42,052 nt of DNA from CAZIVO01 sp964542765 (GTDB lineage Bacteria; Planctomycetota; UBA1135; UBA2386): the NCBI GenBank assembly GCA_964542765.1, contig CAZIVO010000019.1, positions 1 to 42,052 of the forward strand. Reading direction: 5' to 3'. This document shows, one piece after another, positions 1 to 8,427 of this stretch (the stretch's first letter is position 1; every line of letters starts with the position of its first letter). Below the pieces are notes generated by a model. The model had not been told where the DNA came from, ran no database searches, and worked only from the letters and a program-made list of their open reading frames with translations. The translations under genes were made by a program, and so were the position numbers.

Positions 1-2508
1 GCACTCCTTGGCTTCCAACAGGCGATCTTCGAGATCTCCCGCCACCTGCTCGAGATCGCTCATCGACTGCTCGTATACACGAATGGCCGCACTCAAACCT
101 TCTCGGTCGCGGGCGCAGGAAACCTGCCGCAGCCGAACTTCTTGTTCGGCCTGTCGCGCAGACTGCAACACACCTTCGGCAGTCACCAGGTCAGAAGCGA
201 CAGATCGCTCATTCGCGCTCACCTGCTTCTCGAAGCGATCGGCGAGGAAGGCATTCAAGAGACATGTTCCGAGGTCCGCTATGCACGTGATCCGCAGCCC
301 ACGAATTTCCTCGACCTCAAGCTGATGCAACTGCCGTTCCGATTTCAGATCCAAGAAACGTTGGGAAGCGACATCTTCTTTGCCTTGAGCCTGCTGCTCT
401 TGAACTCGAAGCTCCGACATGGCCTCGACGAGACGGGAGGCCTCACTCTTGAGTGCAGCCACACGGTCATCGGCCTCGACCCTGCCCGCGAGGAGATCCT
501 TGAGTTGACCCCGCAAGCTGGCTTCACGTTCCTTCAGATCCTGGATCTGCAACTTGCGGATGAACAGTCCAGCCTGCCCTTCTCCGCGGCCACCCTCGGT
601 TCTCGGCCCACATGTCAGACCACCCTCGCGCGTCACAAAACACAGATCGGAACTGCCAGTTCGGACATCGTCGAGGGACTCGACCAAGCAAACGCCACGC
701 AAAAGCCAATCGACAATCGGGCGTACCTTGGAACTGCAGCGGACATGATCCGCCAGCAACTCCGCCGTCGCAGGGATCTCAACGGACGATCGCGCCGTCA
801 CCTTCTCGCTGAAGGCGTCTTCGACCAGCAACAAAGCTCGACCATGTTGGCCCGCTGAAAGATGCGCGAGCAACTCGCTGGCGCGAACATGAGTATCGAC
901 AACAAGCGCCTGAACAAAGGGGCCCAAAGCCACCTCCAGGGCACGTCCATGCTCCATGTCGGTCTCGATCAAATCCAGCAAGCGCCCGGTCACTCCCGAT
1001 GGAGCCTGCTCGATGATATGGCGAGGCCCCTGGTCGAGCCCCTCCAGATGTGACTCCATGTCCAGCAAGACCTCGAGTTGGCCGACAACCGATGAAAGCT
1101 TCTCGCGCAACTCGGCCTCGCGACGAGTCAGATCGGCAGCCTGCTGATCCGCGTTCTCGAGCAATGCCATCGCCTTGCTTTCCTCGACCGCAAGAGTAGC
1201 CATCTGCTCGCGAACACCGGTAAGGGCAAGGTCCACAGCCTGCTGCTCCGACTCCATCGCCGTGGTCTCGCCTTCGATCTCGGCGAGACGCTGATCCAGC
1301 CTGGCTCTGCGCGCATCCAACGACCGCAGTTGAGCTTCCTGGTCATGCGCAGCATTACGAAGCCGCGTCTTGCGATGAATCCATCCCAGAGCTTGCTCAC
1401 GCAACTGCTCGCACCGAGCACGCAATCCCTTGATCTCCGCGACACTGTCGCGCACAGCATCCTCGCGCCCAACCAGCGCACCGCCAAGCTCGGTGAGCTC
1501 TTCTTCCATGGCAACCATGCGGCTTCGAGCATCGGCTATGGATCGGCTCTTCTCCGACTTCTGCTCGATGATGCGCTGGCGACTATCCTCACCATCTCCC
1601 GCATCCGCGAGCAGGTCTTTTGCACGCTCTTGCTGCGCTTGCGCCCGCGCATTCGCAGAATCACAACCCCCGGAAGCTTCGTGAATCCGACTCGAGAGAG
1701 CCTCGGCAACAGTCCCCTCCTCACGCAAGGTGTCCTCGAGTTCGCCGAGCTTCGCCGTCAGCCTCGCCAACTCCTCCTCGCCCTGCTTTTGTCTGGCAGT
1801 CTTTTCAGCGAGTTTCTGCTGACAGTCTGTCTGCTCCTTGCGCGCCTCGCTGGTCTCGATGACCGCCACTGCGGCTTTCAGATCCCGCAGAGAATCACGG
1901 ATCTTCCGGAATCGACGCGCTTTTTGCGCCTGGACCTTCAAGCTGCGAATGCGACGGCCACGCTCCTCGACCAGATCTTCGACCCGCGCCAGATTCTGCT
2001 CGGTGCGGTCCAGCTTGCGTAAAGTCTCACGCTTGTGGAGCTTGAAGCGACTGATCCCCGCTGCCTCCTCGAAGATTGCCCGCCGATCCTCGGGATTCGC
2101 CGAGAGCACAGCATCGATCCGACCCTGCTCCATGACGGAATAGGCCCCCACGCCCAAACCCGTATTCATCAGGGCATCGCGCACGTCTTTCAGCCGCACG
2201 CTATCGCCATTCAAGAGNNNNNNNNNNNNNNNNNNNNNNNNNNNNNNNNNNNNNNNNNNNNNNNNNNNNNNNNNNNNNNNNNNNNNNNNNNNNNNNNNNN
2301 NNNNNNNNNNNNNNNNNTCCGTCATCTCCTTGCCGCGAAGACTGCGGGCACGCTGGTCACCCAGGCACCACTTCAGAGCATCCACGACATTGGACTTACC
2401 GCAGCCATTCGGTCCGATGATACCGGTCAATGGAGCATCGAACTCGAACTCCGTCCGGTCGGCGAAGGACTTGAACCCGTGGCAGGAAAGTTTCTTGAGC
2501 CTCATCAT
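1..2508 (-). CDS. smc: Chromosome segregation ATPase SMC (3' end outside window, internal gap)
   Basis: SMC is the core ATPase of the bacterial condensin that compacts and segregates the chromosome. The protein starts MMRLKKLSCHGFKSFADRTE and has the Walker A motif GPNGCGKSN near residue 36. After the N gap the same frame resumes with the conserved stretch around MNTGLGVGAYSVMEQGRID and FEEAAGISRFK, then long coiled coil. The hinge lies at about positions 600-1000, ending in CFVTREGG. The reading frame is open to position 1, where it is again coiled coil. About 800 residues are present, so roughly the last third (second coiled-coil arm, ABC signature, Walker B) is missing off the edge. It is last in a minus-strand run after nrdR and the ATP-cone gene, 25 bases after the latter. 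The ATG at 2508 is followed directly by a second ATG; either could be used. Confidence 0.95.
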   Translation of the reverse strand, partial: MMRLKKLSCHGFKSFADRTEFEFDAPLTGIIGPNGCGKSNVVDALKWCLGDQRARSLRGKEMTXXXXXXXXXXXXXXXXXXXXXXXXXXXXXXXXXXLLNGDSVRLKDVRDALMNTGLGVGAYSVMEQGRIDAVLSANPEDRRAIFEEAAGISRFKLHKRETLRKLDRTEQNLARVEDLVEERGRRIRSLKVQAQKARRFRKIRDSLRDLKAAVAVIETSEARKEQTDCQQKLAEKTARQKQGEEELARLTAKLGELEDTLREEGTVAEALSSRIHEASGGCDSANARAQAQQERAKDLLADAGDGEDSRQRIIEQKSEKSRSIADARSRMVAMEEELTELGGALVGREDAVRDSVAEIKGLRARCEQLREQALGWIHRKTRLRNAAHDQEAQLRSLDARRARLDQRLAEIEGETTAMESEQQAVDLALTGVREQMATLAVEESKAMALLENADQQAADLTRREAELREKLSSVVGQLEVLLDMESHLEGLDQGPRHIIEQAPSGVTGRLLDLIETDMEHGRALEVALGPFVQALVVDTHVRASELLAHLSAGQHGRALLLVEDAFSEKVTARSSVEIPATAELLADHVRCSSKVRPIVDWLLRGVCLVESLDDVRTGSSDLCFVTREGGLTCGPRTEGGRGEGQAGLFIRKLQIQDLKEREASLRGQLKDLLAGRVEADDRVAALKSEASRLVEAMSELRVQEQQAQGKEDVASQRFLDLKSERQLHQLEVEEIRGLRITCIADLGTCLLNAFLADRFEKQVSANERSVASDLVTAEGVLQSARQAEQEVRLRQVSCARDREGLSAAIRVYEQSMSDLEQVAGDLEDRLLEAKEC
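2218..2317. other. Assembly gap of exactly 100 N inside smc
   Basis: The run of exactly 100 N is a typical placeholder for a gap of unknown length. The smc frame happens to be the same on both sides. In SMC proteins the distance between the KEM residues before the gap and the LLNG segment after it is normally about 45-50 residues, so the true missing sequence is probably nearer 140 bases than 100. That estimate is inferred from family knowledge. Confidence 0.9.
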
Positions 2509-2533
2509 CTGAAATATCAGCTACGAAAGATTG

Positions 2534-2923
2534 TCAGCGAATCCGTTCTTCTGGCAACCCCAGTCCAGCAACCCATCGCGGACACCGCAATCGCATGCCA
2601 AACCGGCTGGACTCAAGAATCTCACGGCGACGGTATTGTTGGGCCGCTGCTGTGGAGTAAGCCTGCGCCGCTCGACCGAAACCGACGGCCAGAAGGGCCT
2701 GCTGTACCGCGCTGCTGAGATCGCTCGTCCGCAGCGGCCCGCCTACCCCATGCCTGACTCGCAACCCGATCAACACGCACTGCGCTATCGCGAGGGCGCG
2801 CCACCCTTCCTCATCACCTGCCTGATGCAAAGCTAGATCGATGGAACAGGCGAGTTTTGTGAACCGCATCCACTCTCGCCGACCGCCCCGCTTTTCAACC
2901 AAGAACTCCGTCTGTCTCTTCAT
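2534..2923 (-). CDS. Small stand-alone ATP-cone domain protein
   Basis: This 129-residue protein is almost entirely one ATP-cone-like domain. It has the basic start VEKRGGRREW, a helical middle with regularly spaced Ala and Leu, and an end similar to the GFGRAAQAY...YRRRE pattern seen in ATP cones of NrdR and ribonucleotide reductases. There is no zinc ribbon, so it is not a second NrdR. It overlaps the end of nrdR by 29 bases. A G-rich stretch (GGGGGAG) sits just before the ATG at 2923; an alternative ATG lies at 2935. The overlap suggests translation coupled to nrdR, and the smc start follows 25 bases later. A role in nucleotide sensing is inferred only from the domain and its neighbour. 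The domain match is by eye and divergent. Confidence 0.6.
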   Translation of the reverse strand: MKRQTEFLVEKRGGRREWMRFTKLACSIDLALHQAGDEEGWRALAIAQCVLIGLRVRHGVGGPLRTSDLSSAVQQALLAVGFGRAAQAYSTAAAQQYRRREILESSRFGMRLRCPRWVAGLGLPEERIR

Positions 2924-3395
2924 ACACTCCCCCATCCCTGTGTTTTTTTTCCAGCATGGGTTTGAGCTCTTCGAGAAACTGCGTCACGTCCTTGAACTCC
3001 CGATACACCGATGCAAAACGCACGTAGGCGATCTGGTCCAACTCCCGCAGCTCTTGCATGATCAGATTACCGATCACCTTGCTGGCAACCTCCTTGTCGA
3101 AGGCCTCCGAGCACTGACGCTCAACCCTGTCAGCGACCTGTTCGAGCTGATCGCTCGAAATAGGCCGTTTCTCACACGCCCTGTGCAAGCCGGAAAGGAT
3201 CTTCTTGCGGTCGAACTCGACACGCTCACCGCTCTTCTTGACCACCCGGGGCCGGGCACTCTCCACGCGCTCATTGGTGGTGTAACGTCGATTGCAATTC
3301 AGACAGACCCGTCGCCGCCGGATCGCGAAGCCTTCAGCCTTCGCCCGGGAATCGACGACCCGATCATTGTCGGCCTTGCAATACGGACAGCGCAC
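2895..3395 (-). CDS. nrdR: Transcriptional repressor NrdR
   Basis: NrdR represses ribonucleotide reductase genes in response to ATP/dATP. The 166-residue protein has the N-terminal zinc ribbon with Cys3, Cys6, Cys31 and Cys34 (MRCPYC and CLNC), then the ATP cone at about residues 50-140 (RPRVVKKSGERVEFDR and AYVRFASVYREF). Length is slightly above the usual 150-160 owing to an acidic tail. The start is GTG at 3395, preceded by AGAGGGG as a ribosome binding site. It lies downstream of mnmE with 155 bases between, enough for its own promoter. No reductase gene is in the window. Confidence 0.96.
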   Translation of the reverse strand: MRCPYCKADNDRVVDSRAKAEGFAIRRRRVCLNCNRRYTTNERVESARPRVVKKSGERVEFDRKKILSGLHRACEKRPISSDQLEQVADRVERQCSEAFDKEVASKVIGNLIMQELRELDQIAYVRFASVYREFKDVTQFLEELKPMLEKKHRDGGVYEETDGVLG

Positions 3396-3429
3396 AACGC
3401 CCCTCTACTGGCCAAGATGAAATCGGCAA

Positions 3430-3460
3430 AAAATCCGCATCGGTGGGGCTGACCCCCCAC
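3430..3460 (-). terminator. Possible weak terminator after mnmE
   Basis: Read on the minus strand, the arms GTGGGG and CCCCAC (3443-3460, 6-base loop) form a GC-rich hairpin, followed nine bases later by six T residues (3430-3435). The T-run is farther from the hairpin than in a standard intrinsic terminator, so this is a weak call. It could limit read-through from yidC-mnmE into nrdR. Confidence 0.3.
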
Positions 3461-3493
3461 ACGACCACTTGCCATCGCAAAGCCTACACCCCC

Positions 3494-3521
3494 AAGACCT
3501 TGTGTGTCAAAGGTCTTTGAC
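3494..3521. promoter_or_regulatory. Nested inverted repeats upstream of nrdR (candidate operator)
   Basis: Two overlapping inverted repeats lie between the mnmE stop and the nrdR start. AAGACCTT at 3494-3501 pairs with AAGGTCTT at 3510-3517 (8-base arms, 8-base loop). GTCAAAG at 3506-3512 pairs with CTTTGAC at 3515-3521 (7-base arms, 2-base spacer). The second is a compact dyad of the kind bound by dimeric repressors. The two folds exclude each other in RNA. It does not resemble the NrdR box I know, so the binding factor is unknown. Confidence 0.35.
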
Positions 3522-3550
3522 CACCGTGATGCAAGACGAACGCCGAGCAA

Positions 3551-4828
3551 CTATTTGCCGAGGCAAAAATGGCCGAAGATCCGGTCCAAGAGATCCTCTG
3601 CGCTCGAGCGCCCATGAATCTCATCCAGAGCGGCCAAAGCACGACCCAATTCTACCGCCAGCAATTCCTGGGGAAGAGCCGCGAAGCGGCGGTCGCAGGC
3701 CGTGGCGAGCGACTCCTCGGCTCGTTGCAAGCAGTCGAGGCTGTGCCCATGACCGGCTTGCGGCCCGCCGCCACGGCGCATCGTCAAGAAGTGGCGAAAT
3801 TCCTCTATGCCCTCACCCGAATGGCTCGATACCGAAAAACTCGGTGCCTGGGCAACCTCTCCGATCACGGGGCCGGCCGGGAGATCCGCCTTGGTGAAAA
3901 CCACCGCCACGACCGGAAGTTCCGTCCCGGGCATCTTGGGATCACTGCGATCGATGACCAGCACGGCACCGCCGCCACGACCGCCAACGCGCCGTGTGAA
4001 TTCCAGCGCAGCAACCTCTTCTTCCGGGGCATCTCCGATGTCACCCGGGGCATCCAGAAGATTCACTCCGGGAGCTAGTTCCACCGAAACAACATCGCGC
4101 GTCGTCCCGGCATGATCGGAGACCAGAACCATCTCCTGGCCAGCCAGGGCATTGCACAGGGATGACTTGCCCGCGTTCGCGGCACCGACCAGCAAAAGTT
4201 CGCCGCCGGCGCGCACCGGCGGCAAGCTCGCGATCAGGTCGACGATACGACCACGGGCACCTTCGATCGGTCCGATCCAATCCCGCCGCTCCACCTGACC
4301 GGTCTCGCCCTCGGTGAAATCAAGTCCGGACTCCACCAGCGCCAAAGAATCCTGAATCAGGGAGCGACTCTCGTCGACCACAGCTGACAAGCCGCCACGC
4401 AGGACTGCCAGCGCGCTGCGCCTCTCGGCCGTATCGGCGGCATGGATCAAGGCCAGCACAGCCTCGGCACGGGCGAGATCCAAGCGCCCATTCTCCCAGG
4501 CCCGCCGGGTGAATTCACCGGCCGTCGCATCTCGCGCACGCGAGCGCAACCGGCGACTGAGGTGATCGAGAAGGTAGGGGCTCCCTGGAAGGTGCAGTTC
4601 CACGATGTCCTCGCCGGTATAGGAACGAGGCCCCGGCATCACCATGGCCAAACACTCCACCGGCGATCCCATGACCTCGATCTCACAGTCCAGCGCAGCG
4701 CGCACGGTGAGTTCTTGGCCGATCAGATCGCCGGCGATCGCCAAGGCGTCAGGACCCGACAGGCGCAAGATCCCACGGTGACCAACGCCCGGAGGCGATG
4801 CAACGGCCAGGATCGTGTCACCGATCAT
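3551..4828 (-). CDS. mnmE: tRNA modification GTPase MnmE
   Basis: MnmE works with MnmG to place the (carboxymethyl)aminomethyl group on wobble uridine 34 of some tRNAs. Seen in the 425 residues: the N-terminal tetrahydrofolate-binding region (TILAVASPPG, then PGPRSYTGED), the helical domain with GEFTRRAWENGRLDL, the inserted G domain with G1 GAANAGKSS (215-223), G2 AGTTRD (240-245), G3 DAPGD (259-263) and G4 TKAD (312-315), and the C-terminal FCLGK that holds the family's catalytic cysteine. It is a little shorter than the usual 450. The ATG at 4828 lies 9 bases after the yidC stop, so the two are probably cotranscribed. mnmG is not in the window. Confidence 0.96.
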   Translation of the reverse strand: MIGDTILAVASPPGVGHRGILRLSGPDALAIAGDLIGQELTVRAALDCEIEVMGSPVECLAMVMPGPRSYTGEDIVELHLPGSPYLLDHLSRRLRSRARDATAGEFTRRAWENGRLDLARAEAVLALIHAADTAERRSALAVLRGGLSAVVDESRSLIQDSLALVESGLDFTEGETGQVERRDWIGPIEGARGRIVDLIASLPPVRAGGELLLVGAANAGKSSLCNALAGQEMVLVSDHAGTTRDVVSVELAPGVNLLDAPGDIGDAPEEEVAALEFTRRVGGRGGGAVLVIDRSDPKMPGTELPVVAVVFTKADLPAGPVIGEVAQAPSFSVSSHSGEGIEEFRHFLTMRRGGGPQAGHGHSLDCLQRAEESLATACDRRFAALPQELLAVELGRALAALDEIHGRSSAEDLLDRIFGHFCLGK

Positions 4829-4837
4829 CCGACCTAC

Positions 4838-6604
4838 TCACAGAGTGGGCATCTGGGGCACGCCGGCGCCAGCCTGTGGCATCGGACCCAGGATCTTCTT
4901 GGTGACCCGCGCCTCGATCAGGCTGACCAGGCTGGATGTGACCAGATAGACCATCAGCCCCGCCGCATAGTTGTAGAGCATCACGCCGAACAGGAAGGGC
5001 ATACCCCGCATGATCATCCCCATCTGGCGTTGCTGAGGATCCTTGGGCAAGGGCTGGCTGAAACTCAAGATGGCAAACAGTGCCATCCACAAAAGAGGCA
5101 GGAGGTTGAAATGCGGCATGAAGCTGAGCCCCAACTCGAACAAGGCATCAGGCTTGCTCAGATCGGCCACATACAAAAATGACTCCAGCCGCAGGTCGTA
5201 TGCCACCCGCAAGGTCGTGAACAGCCCCAAGAACACGGGCAAGGTGATGAACAAGGGCAGACACCCACCGATGGGTGGGAACATCTTGTGCTGCTTTTGA
5301 AACTCGACCATCGCCTGCTGGTAACGCTTCTTGTCGCTGCCAAACTTCTTCTTGATCTCCTCCAGTTGCGGCGCCAACCGGGCCATCTTGGCGCCGTAAA
5401 CGCGCATCGATTTCTGCATCCGGAAATTCAAGGGAGCTACCAGGCTGCGCACGATCAGGGTCAGCAAGATGATCGCCACGCCCCAACTCGGCACCATGTC
5501 GTGGAGAAGTCGCAAGATCCACAGCAAGAACTTGCCCATCGGCCGCGCGCCGGGAACGACGCAGCCGAACAGACACGGCGGCGTCAGATCCGTATCGACG
5601 ATGGCATCGAACTGCTCGTAGTCGGGATGCTCTCCGAAGATCCTGCTCGATTTCGGCCCCAGATACAGGCGGTAGCGGAGTTTGGTGATGCCACCGGTCT
5701 CCTTGGGCACATCGAAACGCAGCATGTAGAGCACCTGCGGGACCGACCACGGACCATGGTCTTCCAGGTTGATCCGCCCAACAGGCAACCTGAACATCGA
5801 AGCCGAGTAGAGAGCGTCCTCGCTGACATCATCAGCCGGATACAGGAAGGATGCGAAGAAACGGTTGGTGCTGCCGGCGAAAGCTATCTTGCGTGGGCCG
5901 TTGAGCGCTGCGACCACCGGCCGCTGCGAGGAGTTCGGGTTGCCATCGACCCTCGCTGTCTCGAGCCTCTCCTCCTGCCCATCCCAGACCCTGCCGATGG
6001 CGACAGCCGGATTTCGGCCAAAGAAGTGCTCGCTGGTGGGGCTCGGCAGGGTAGGCCCCTCGAGCATCAATTTGATTGAAGTCTCGCCACCCTCGTAGCC
6101 CTTGTTGCGAAGTCCGATCTCGAGGATCAGATCACGGCTTCCCACCTCGTGCCGATAGGTTTTCTCGAGGCTCAGTCCGTTACCGCCATCAAGCGTGAAC
6201 TTGACGCCACCGTCATCGAGTTCCTCTCGCTCCCAGGGCGCAACATCCAGCTTGACCGATGGGAAACGCCGCTTGTCAGGGTTGAGTTCGCGCAGCCTCA
6301 GACTCGTGAAGCCGGCTTCGACCATGTCGACGATCTTGTAGTAATCGCCTTGTTCGGGCGACTCCTTGCGCTTGCCCTCCACCGACTGAAAATTGTCCAG
6401 CAAGGAAACCGAACGTACTGACGCGCCAAAGTCCCAGAAGGTGACGAGAAAACTCCCAGCTTCACCTGGCTTGCCGAATTGCTTGGTGAACTCACCGCTC
6501 TGGACGGCTTCGACCTCCTGTGCTGCCACTTGCCGTGCAGAGGTGAAGACAAGCAGACCGCTCATGAGAGCCGCAACAAGCAACTTGTAGGGTAGAAGTT
6601 TCAC
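4838..6604 (-). CDS. yidC: Membrane protein insertase YidC
   Basis: YidC inserts proteins into the inner membrane, alone or with SecYEG. The 588-residue protein has an N-terminal membrane segment (about 5-28), a large periplasmic beta-rich domain (about 35-330) as in Gram-negative YidC, and the conserved five-helix core. The core includes the NFRMQKSM segment, whose Arg matches the groove arginine, a charged coiled region (LAPQLEEIKKKFG), and the PPIGGCLPLFITLPVFLGL segment. The start is GTG at 6604, 3 bases after the stop of the metallophosphoesterase gene, implying cotranscription. The usual neighbours rpmH and rnpA are absent, so this is not the canonical oriC-side arrangement. Confidence 0.96.
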   Translation of the reverse strand: MKLLPYKLLVAALMSGLLVFTSARQVAAQEVEAVQSGEFTKQFGKPGEAGSFLVTFWDFGASVRSVSLLDNFQSVEGKRKESPEQGDYYKIVDMVEAGFTSLRLRELNPDKRRFPSVKLDVAPWEREELDDGGVKFTLDGGNGLSLEKTYRHEVGSRDLILEIGLRNKGYEGGETSIKLMLEGPTLPSPTSEHFFGRNPAVAIGRVWDGQEERLETARVDGNPNSSQRPVVAALNGPRKIAFAGSTNRFFASFLYPADDVSEDALYSASMFRLPVGRINLEDHGPWSVPQVLYMLRFDVPKETGGITKLRYRLYLGPKSSRIFGEHPDYEQFDAIVDTDLTPPCLFGCVVPGARPMGKFLLWILRLLHDMVPSWGVAIILLTLIVRSLVAPLNFRMQKSMRVYGAKMARLAPQLEEIKKKFGSDKKRYQQAMVEFQKQHKMFPPIGGCLPLFITLPVFLGLFTTLRVAYDLRLESFLYVADLSKPDALFELGLSFMPHFNLLPLLWMALFAILSFSQPLPKDPQQRQMGMIMRGMPFLFGVMLYNYAAGLMVYLVTSSLVSLIEARVTKKILGPMPQAGAGVPQMPTL

Positions 6605-6607
6605 GGT

Positions 6608-7363
6608 CTAGCGTCCCTGAGCAAGGCGATCTGCAAGATTGTCGGGGAGTTCAGACACCGCCCGGATCTTCGTCATCGTCGACTCGTAGTCATACTCGAG
6701 CCGGTGGAAGCGAACGACTTCCCCGTCATATGTAACAAAGGACAATCGCCGATCGCCGTCTCTGGGTTGTCCAACCGAGCCGACATTGACCAAGGCCCTA
6801 GCCTCACCAATCCGGTACTCGCTACCTATGTCATTGGGGTCCAAAAAGAGAGAACCTTCGGGATAAACGCCAGGCACATGACTGTGGCCGACGAAGCAGA
6901 CCTGTCTGCCGCCAAACAGATCGAACCGCTCCTGCATCTTGGCCCCGTCCGTGCAATCCTTCGGGACCACGTAGTCACGAATAGAATCCTTGGGCGACCC
7001 ATGCGCCAGCATGAAATTTCCCTCCTCATAGAGTTCCTTCATCTGCCCGAGGAAGCTCCACATGCGCATGTTCTCATCGCGCGAACAATCCTTGCGGTTG
7101 AGCTGGTCACGCGTCCATTCGATGGCGGCTCGCGCACGAGGGTTGAAATCCGACGCATAAAACATCGCCCCGTGCTCATGATTGCCGAGCAGGGAGAACT
7201 CACAGACCTCCATCACCTTGAGCAGGACCTCCCTGGGCTCAGGGCCATAGCCTATGACGTCCCCCAGGCAGATCACGCGATCGACACCCAGCCGCTCTAT
7301 CTCGGCTAGGCAGACGCCTAGGGCTTCCGTGTTGCTGTGGAGGTCTGAAATGAAGGCAATCAT
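6608..7363 (-). CDS. Calcineurin-like metallophosphoesterase
   Basis: A 251-residue cytoplasmic two-metal phosphoesterase. All family motifs are visible: SDLHSN (Asp7, His9), GDVIGYGP (Asp35), GNHEHG (Asn61, His62), AHGSP and GHSHVP. This resembles the YfcE/PrpE-like diadenosine-tetraphosphatase or phosphodiesterase group; the substrate cannot be told from sequence. The ATG at 7363 is chosen because it directly precedes IAFISDLHSN; upstream in-frame sequence has no family similarity. It is the first gene of the yidC-mnmE run and is divergent from the isomerase gene at 7432. Confidence 0.85.
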   Translation of the reverse strand: MIAFISDLHSNTEALGVCLAEIERLGVDRVICLGDVIGYGPEPREVLLKVMEVCEFSLLGNHEHGAMFYASDFNPRARAAIEWTRDQLNRKDCSRDENMRMWSFLGQMKELYEEGNFMLAHGSPKDSIRDYVVPKDCTDGAKMQERFDLFGGRQVCFVGHSHVPGVYPEGSLFLDPNDIGSEYRIGEARALVNVGSVGQPRDGDRRLSFVTYDGEVVRFHRLEYDYESTMTKIRAVSELPDNLADRLAQGR

Positions 7364-7418
7364 CGCGGTGCGGGGCGAACAACCTAACCACACCCTCTTT
7401 GGACGCAAGGTCAGGGCT

Positions 7419-7424
7419 TATAAT
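7419..7424 (+). promoter_or_regulatory. -10 box TATAAT, likely leaderless start
   Basis: A perfect TATAAT ends 7 bases before the ATG at 7432. Transcription from it would start at or within a base or two of the start codon, giving a leaderless mRNA. No convincing -35 is seen; TTGGAC at 7399 is only 14 bases upstream. Confidence 0.55.
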
Positions 7425-7431
7425 CGGAGCG

Positions 7432-8427
7432 ATGACCGCTCTACTCACAGCCATGCTACTCATCCAGCCAGGTCCGCAGACCCCCGATCAAGAGGTTCTG
7501 GCGAGACTCCCGGGTGAAATCGCCGTCACACGAATCGACTACCTCGAATACCTGTATAAGGTCTTCGGGCATGTCCGGCTGGAGGAACTCCTCCTCGACC
7601 GAGCACTGGAGCGAGAAGTTGGAACGCTGGACCTCGATGGCATCGCCCCCGCTGTCCAGGCCGGACTCCGCGACCCGCAGGCCAGGAGCCGCCAGGCATT
7701 GAAGACTCTCGTTGACGTCAACCACGGCGGCGACTTCGCCGCCTATGACCGATATCTCGCACGCACTGGCCGCACGCGCAAGGGCGCACTCCGCTCACTA
7801 CAGACCGAGACCCTGCGTCGCGACCGCATCGCGGCCATCATCCAGGTGCACCGCCAATCCAGCGAACCACGACTCCGCAGACTCTTCGACGAGCATTACG
7901 GTGTCGACGGCCTGCAAGTACGAGTCCGGCATATCTATCAGTCCTTCGACAAGGTTCATCGCGAACTCACGGCTCACGCCGATCCCGGCGAAAAGATCAG
8001 CGAGAAACTCGTGGACGCAACCGTTCGGCAGCGGATGCAAACACTCCTACTCACGCTGCAAGACGGAAGTTCCTTCGCGACAGCAGTGGCCCAGGGCAGT
8101 GATGATCTCCAGGCCCGCCAGCAAGCCAAGGACCCACGCACCGCCAAGGATGCTGGGTGGATCCGCAACTACAGGTTCCAGCGCTTTGGGGTCGAGTTCG
8201 CTCAGACTGTCCGGTCCATGAAGAGTGGCGAACTCCGCGGACCGGTCAAGGCAGCTCACGGCTACCACATCATCAAGCTCGAAACCCTAAAGCAAACCCG
8301 TTTCGAAGATGTTCAGGACGAGCTCAACAAGCTGCTCAAGATAGAACCGGCATCGCTGGCCGAGCAACGGCAACTGCGAGAGCGACTCCTCAAGAAATAC
8401 CAGATCACCGAAGCGCTGCGCAAATGA
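7432..8427 (+). CDS. Parvulin-type peptidyl-prolyl isomerase (PpiC/SurA-like)
   Basis: A 331-residue protein with an N-terminal helical region and a C-terminal rotamase domain of the PpiC type at about residues 160-300 (VRHIYQSF, then DAGWI...VKAAHGYHIIKLE). Such proteins fold or chaperone exported proteins. The N terminus has a short hydrophobic stretch (MTALLTAMLLIQ) that may be a weak signal peptide, so a periplasmic location is likely but not certain. The ATG at 7432 was chosen over a TTG at 7399 because of the TATAAT box between them. Its TGA overlaps the miaA ATG by four bases (ATGA at 8424-8427), implying coupled translation. Confidence 0.85.
   Translation: MTALLTAMLLIQPGPQTPDQEVLARLPGEIAVTRIDYLEYLYKVFGHVRLEELLLDRALEREVGTLDLDGIAPAVQAGLRDPQARSRQALKTLVDVNHGGDFAAYDRYLARTGRTRKGALRSLQTETLRRDRIAAIIQVHRQSSEPRLRRLFDEHYGVDGLQVRVRHIYQSFDKVHRELTAHADPGEKISEKLVDATVRQRMQTLLLTLQDGSSFATAVAQGSDDLQARQQAKDPRTAKDAGWIRNYRFQRFGVEFAQTVRSMKSGELRGPVKAAHGYHIIKLETLKQTRFEDVQDELNKLLKIEPASLAEQRQLRERLLKKYQITEALRK

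Noticed and set aside
142..858. Long plus-strand ORF opposite smc
   Set aside because: Antisense to well-supported smc sequence (hinge and coiled coil); no family similarity.
3299..3550. 83-codon minus-strand ORF between mnmE and nrdR
   Set aside because: Overlaps the nrdR zinc-ribbon coding region in another frame and has no similarity; the region is better read as regulatory.
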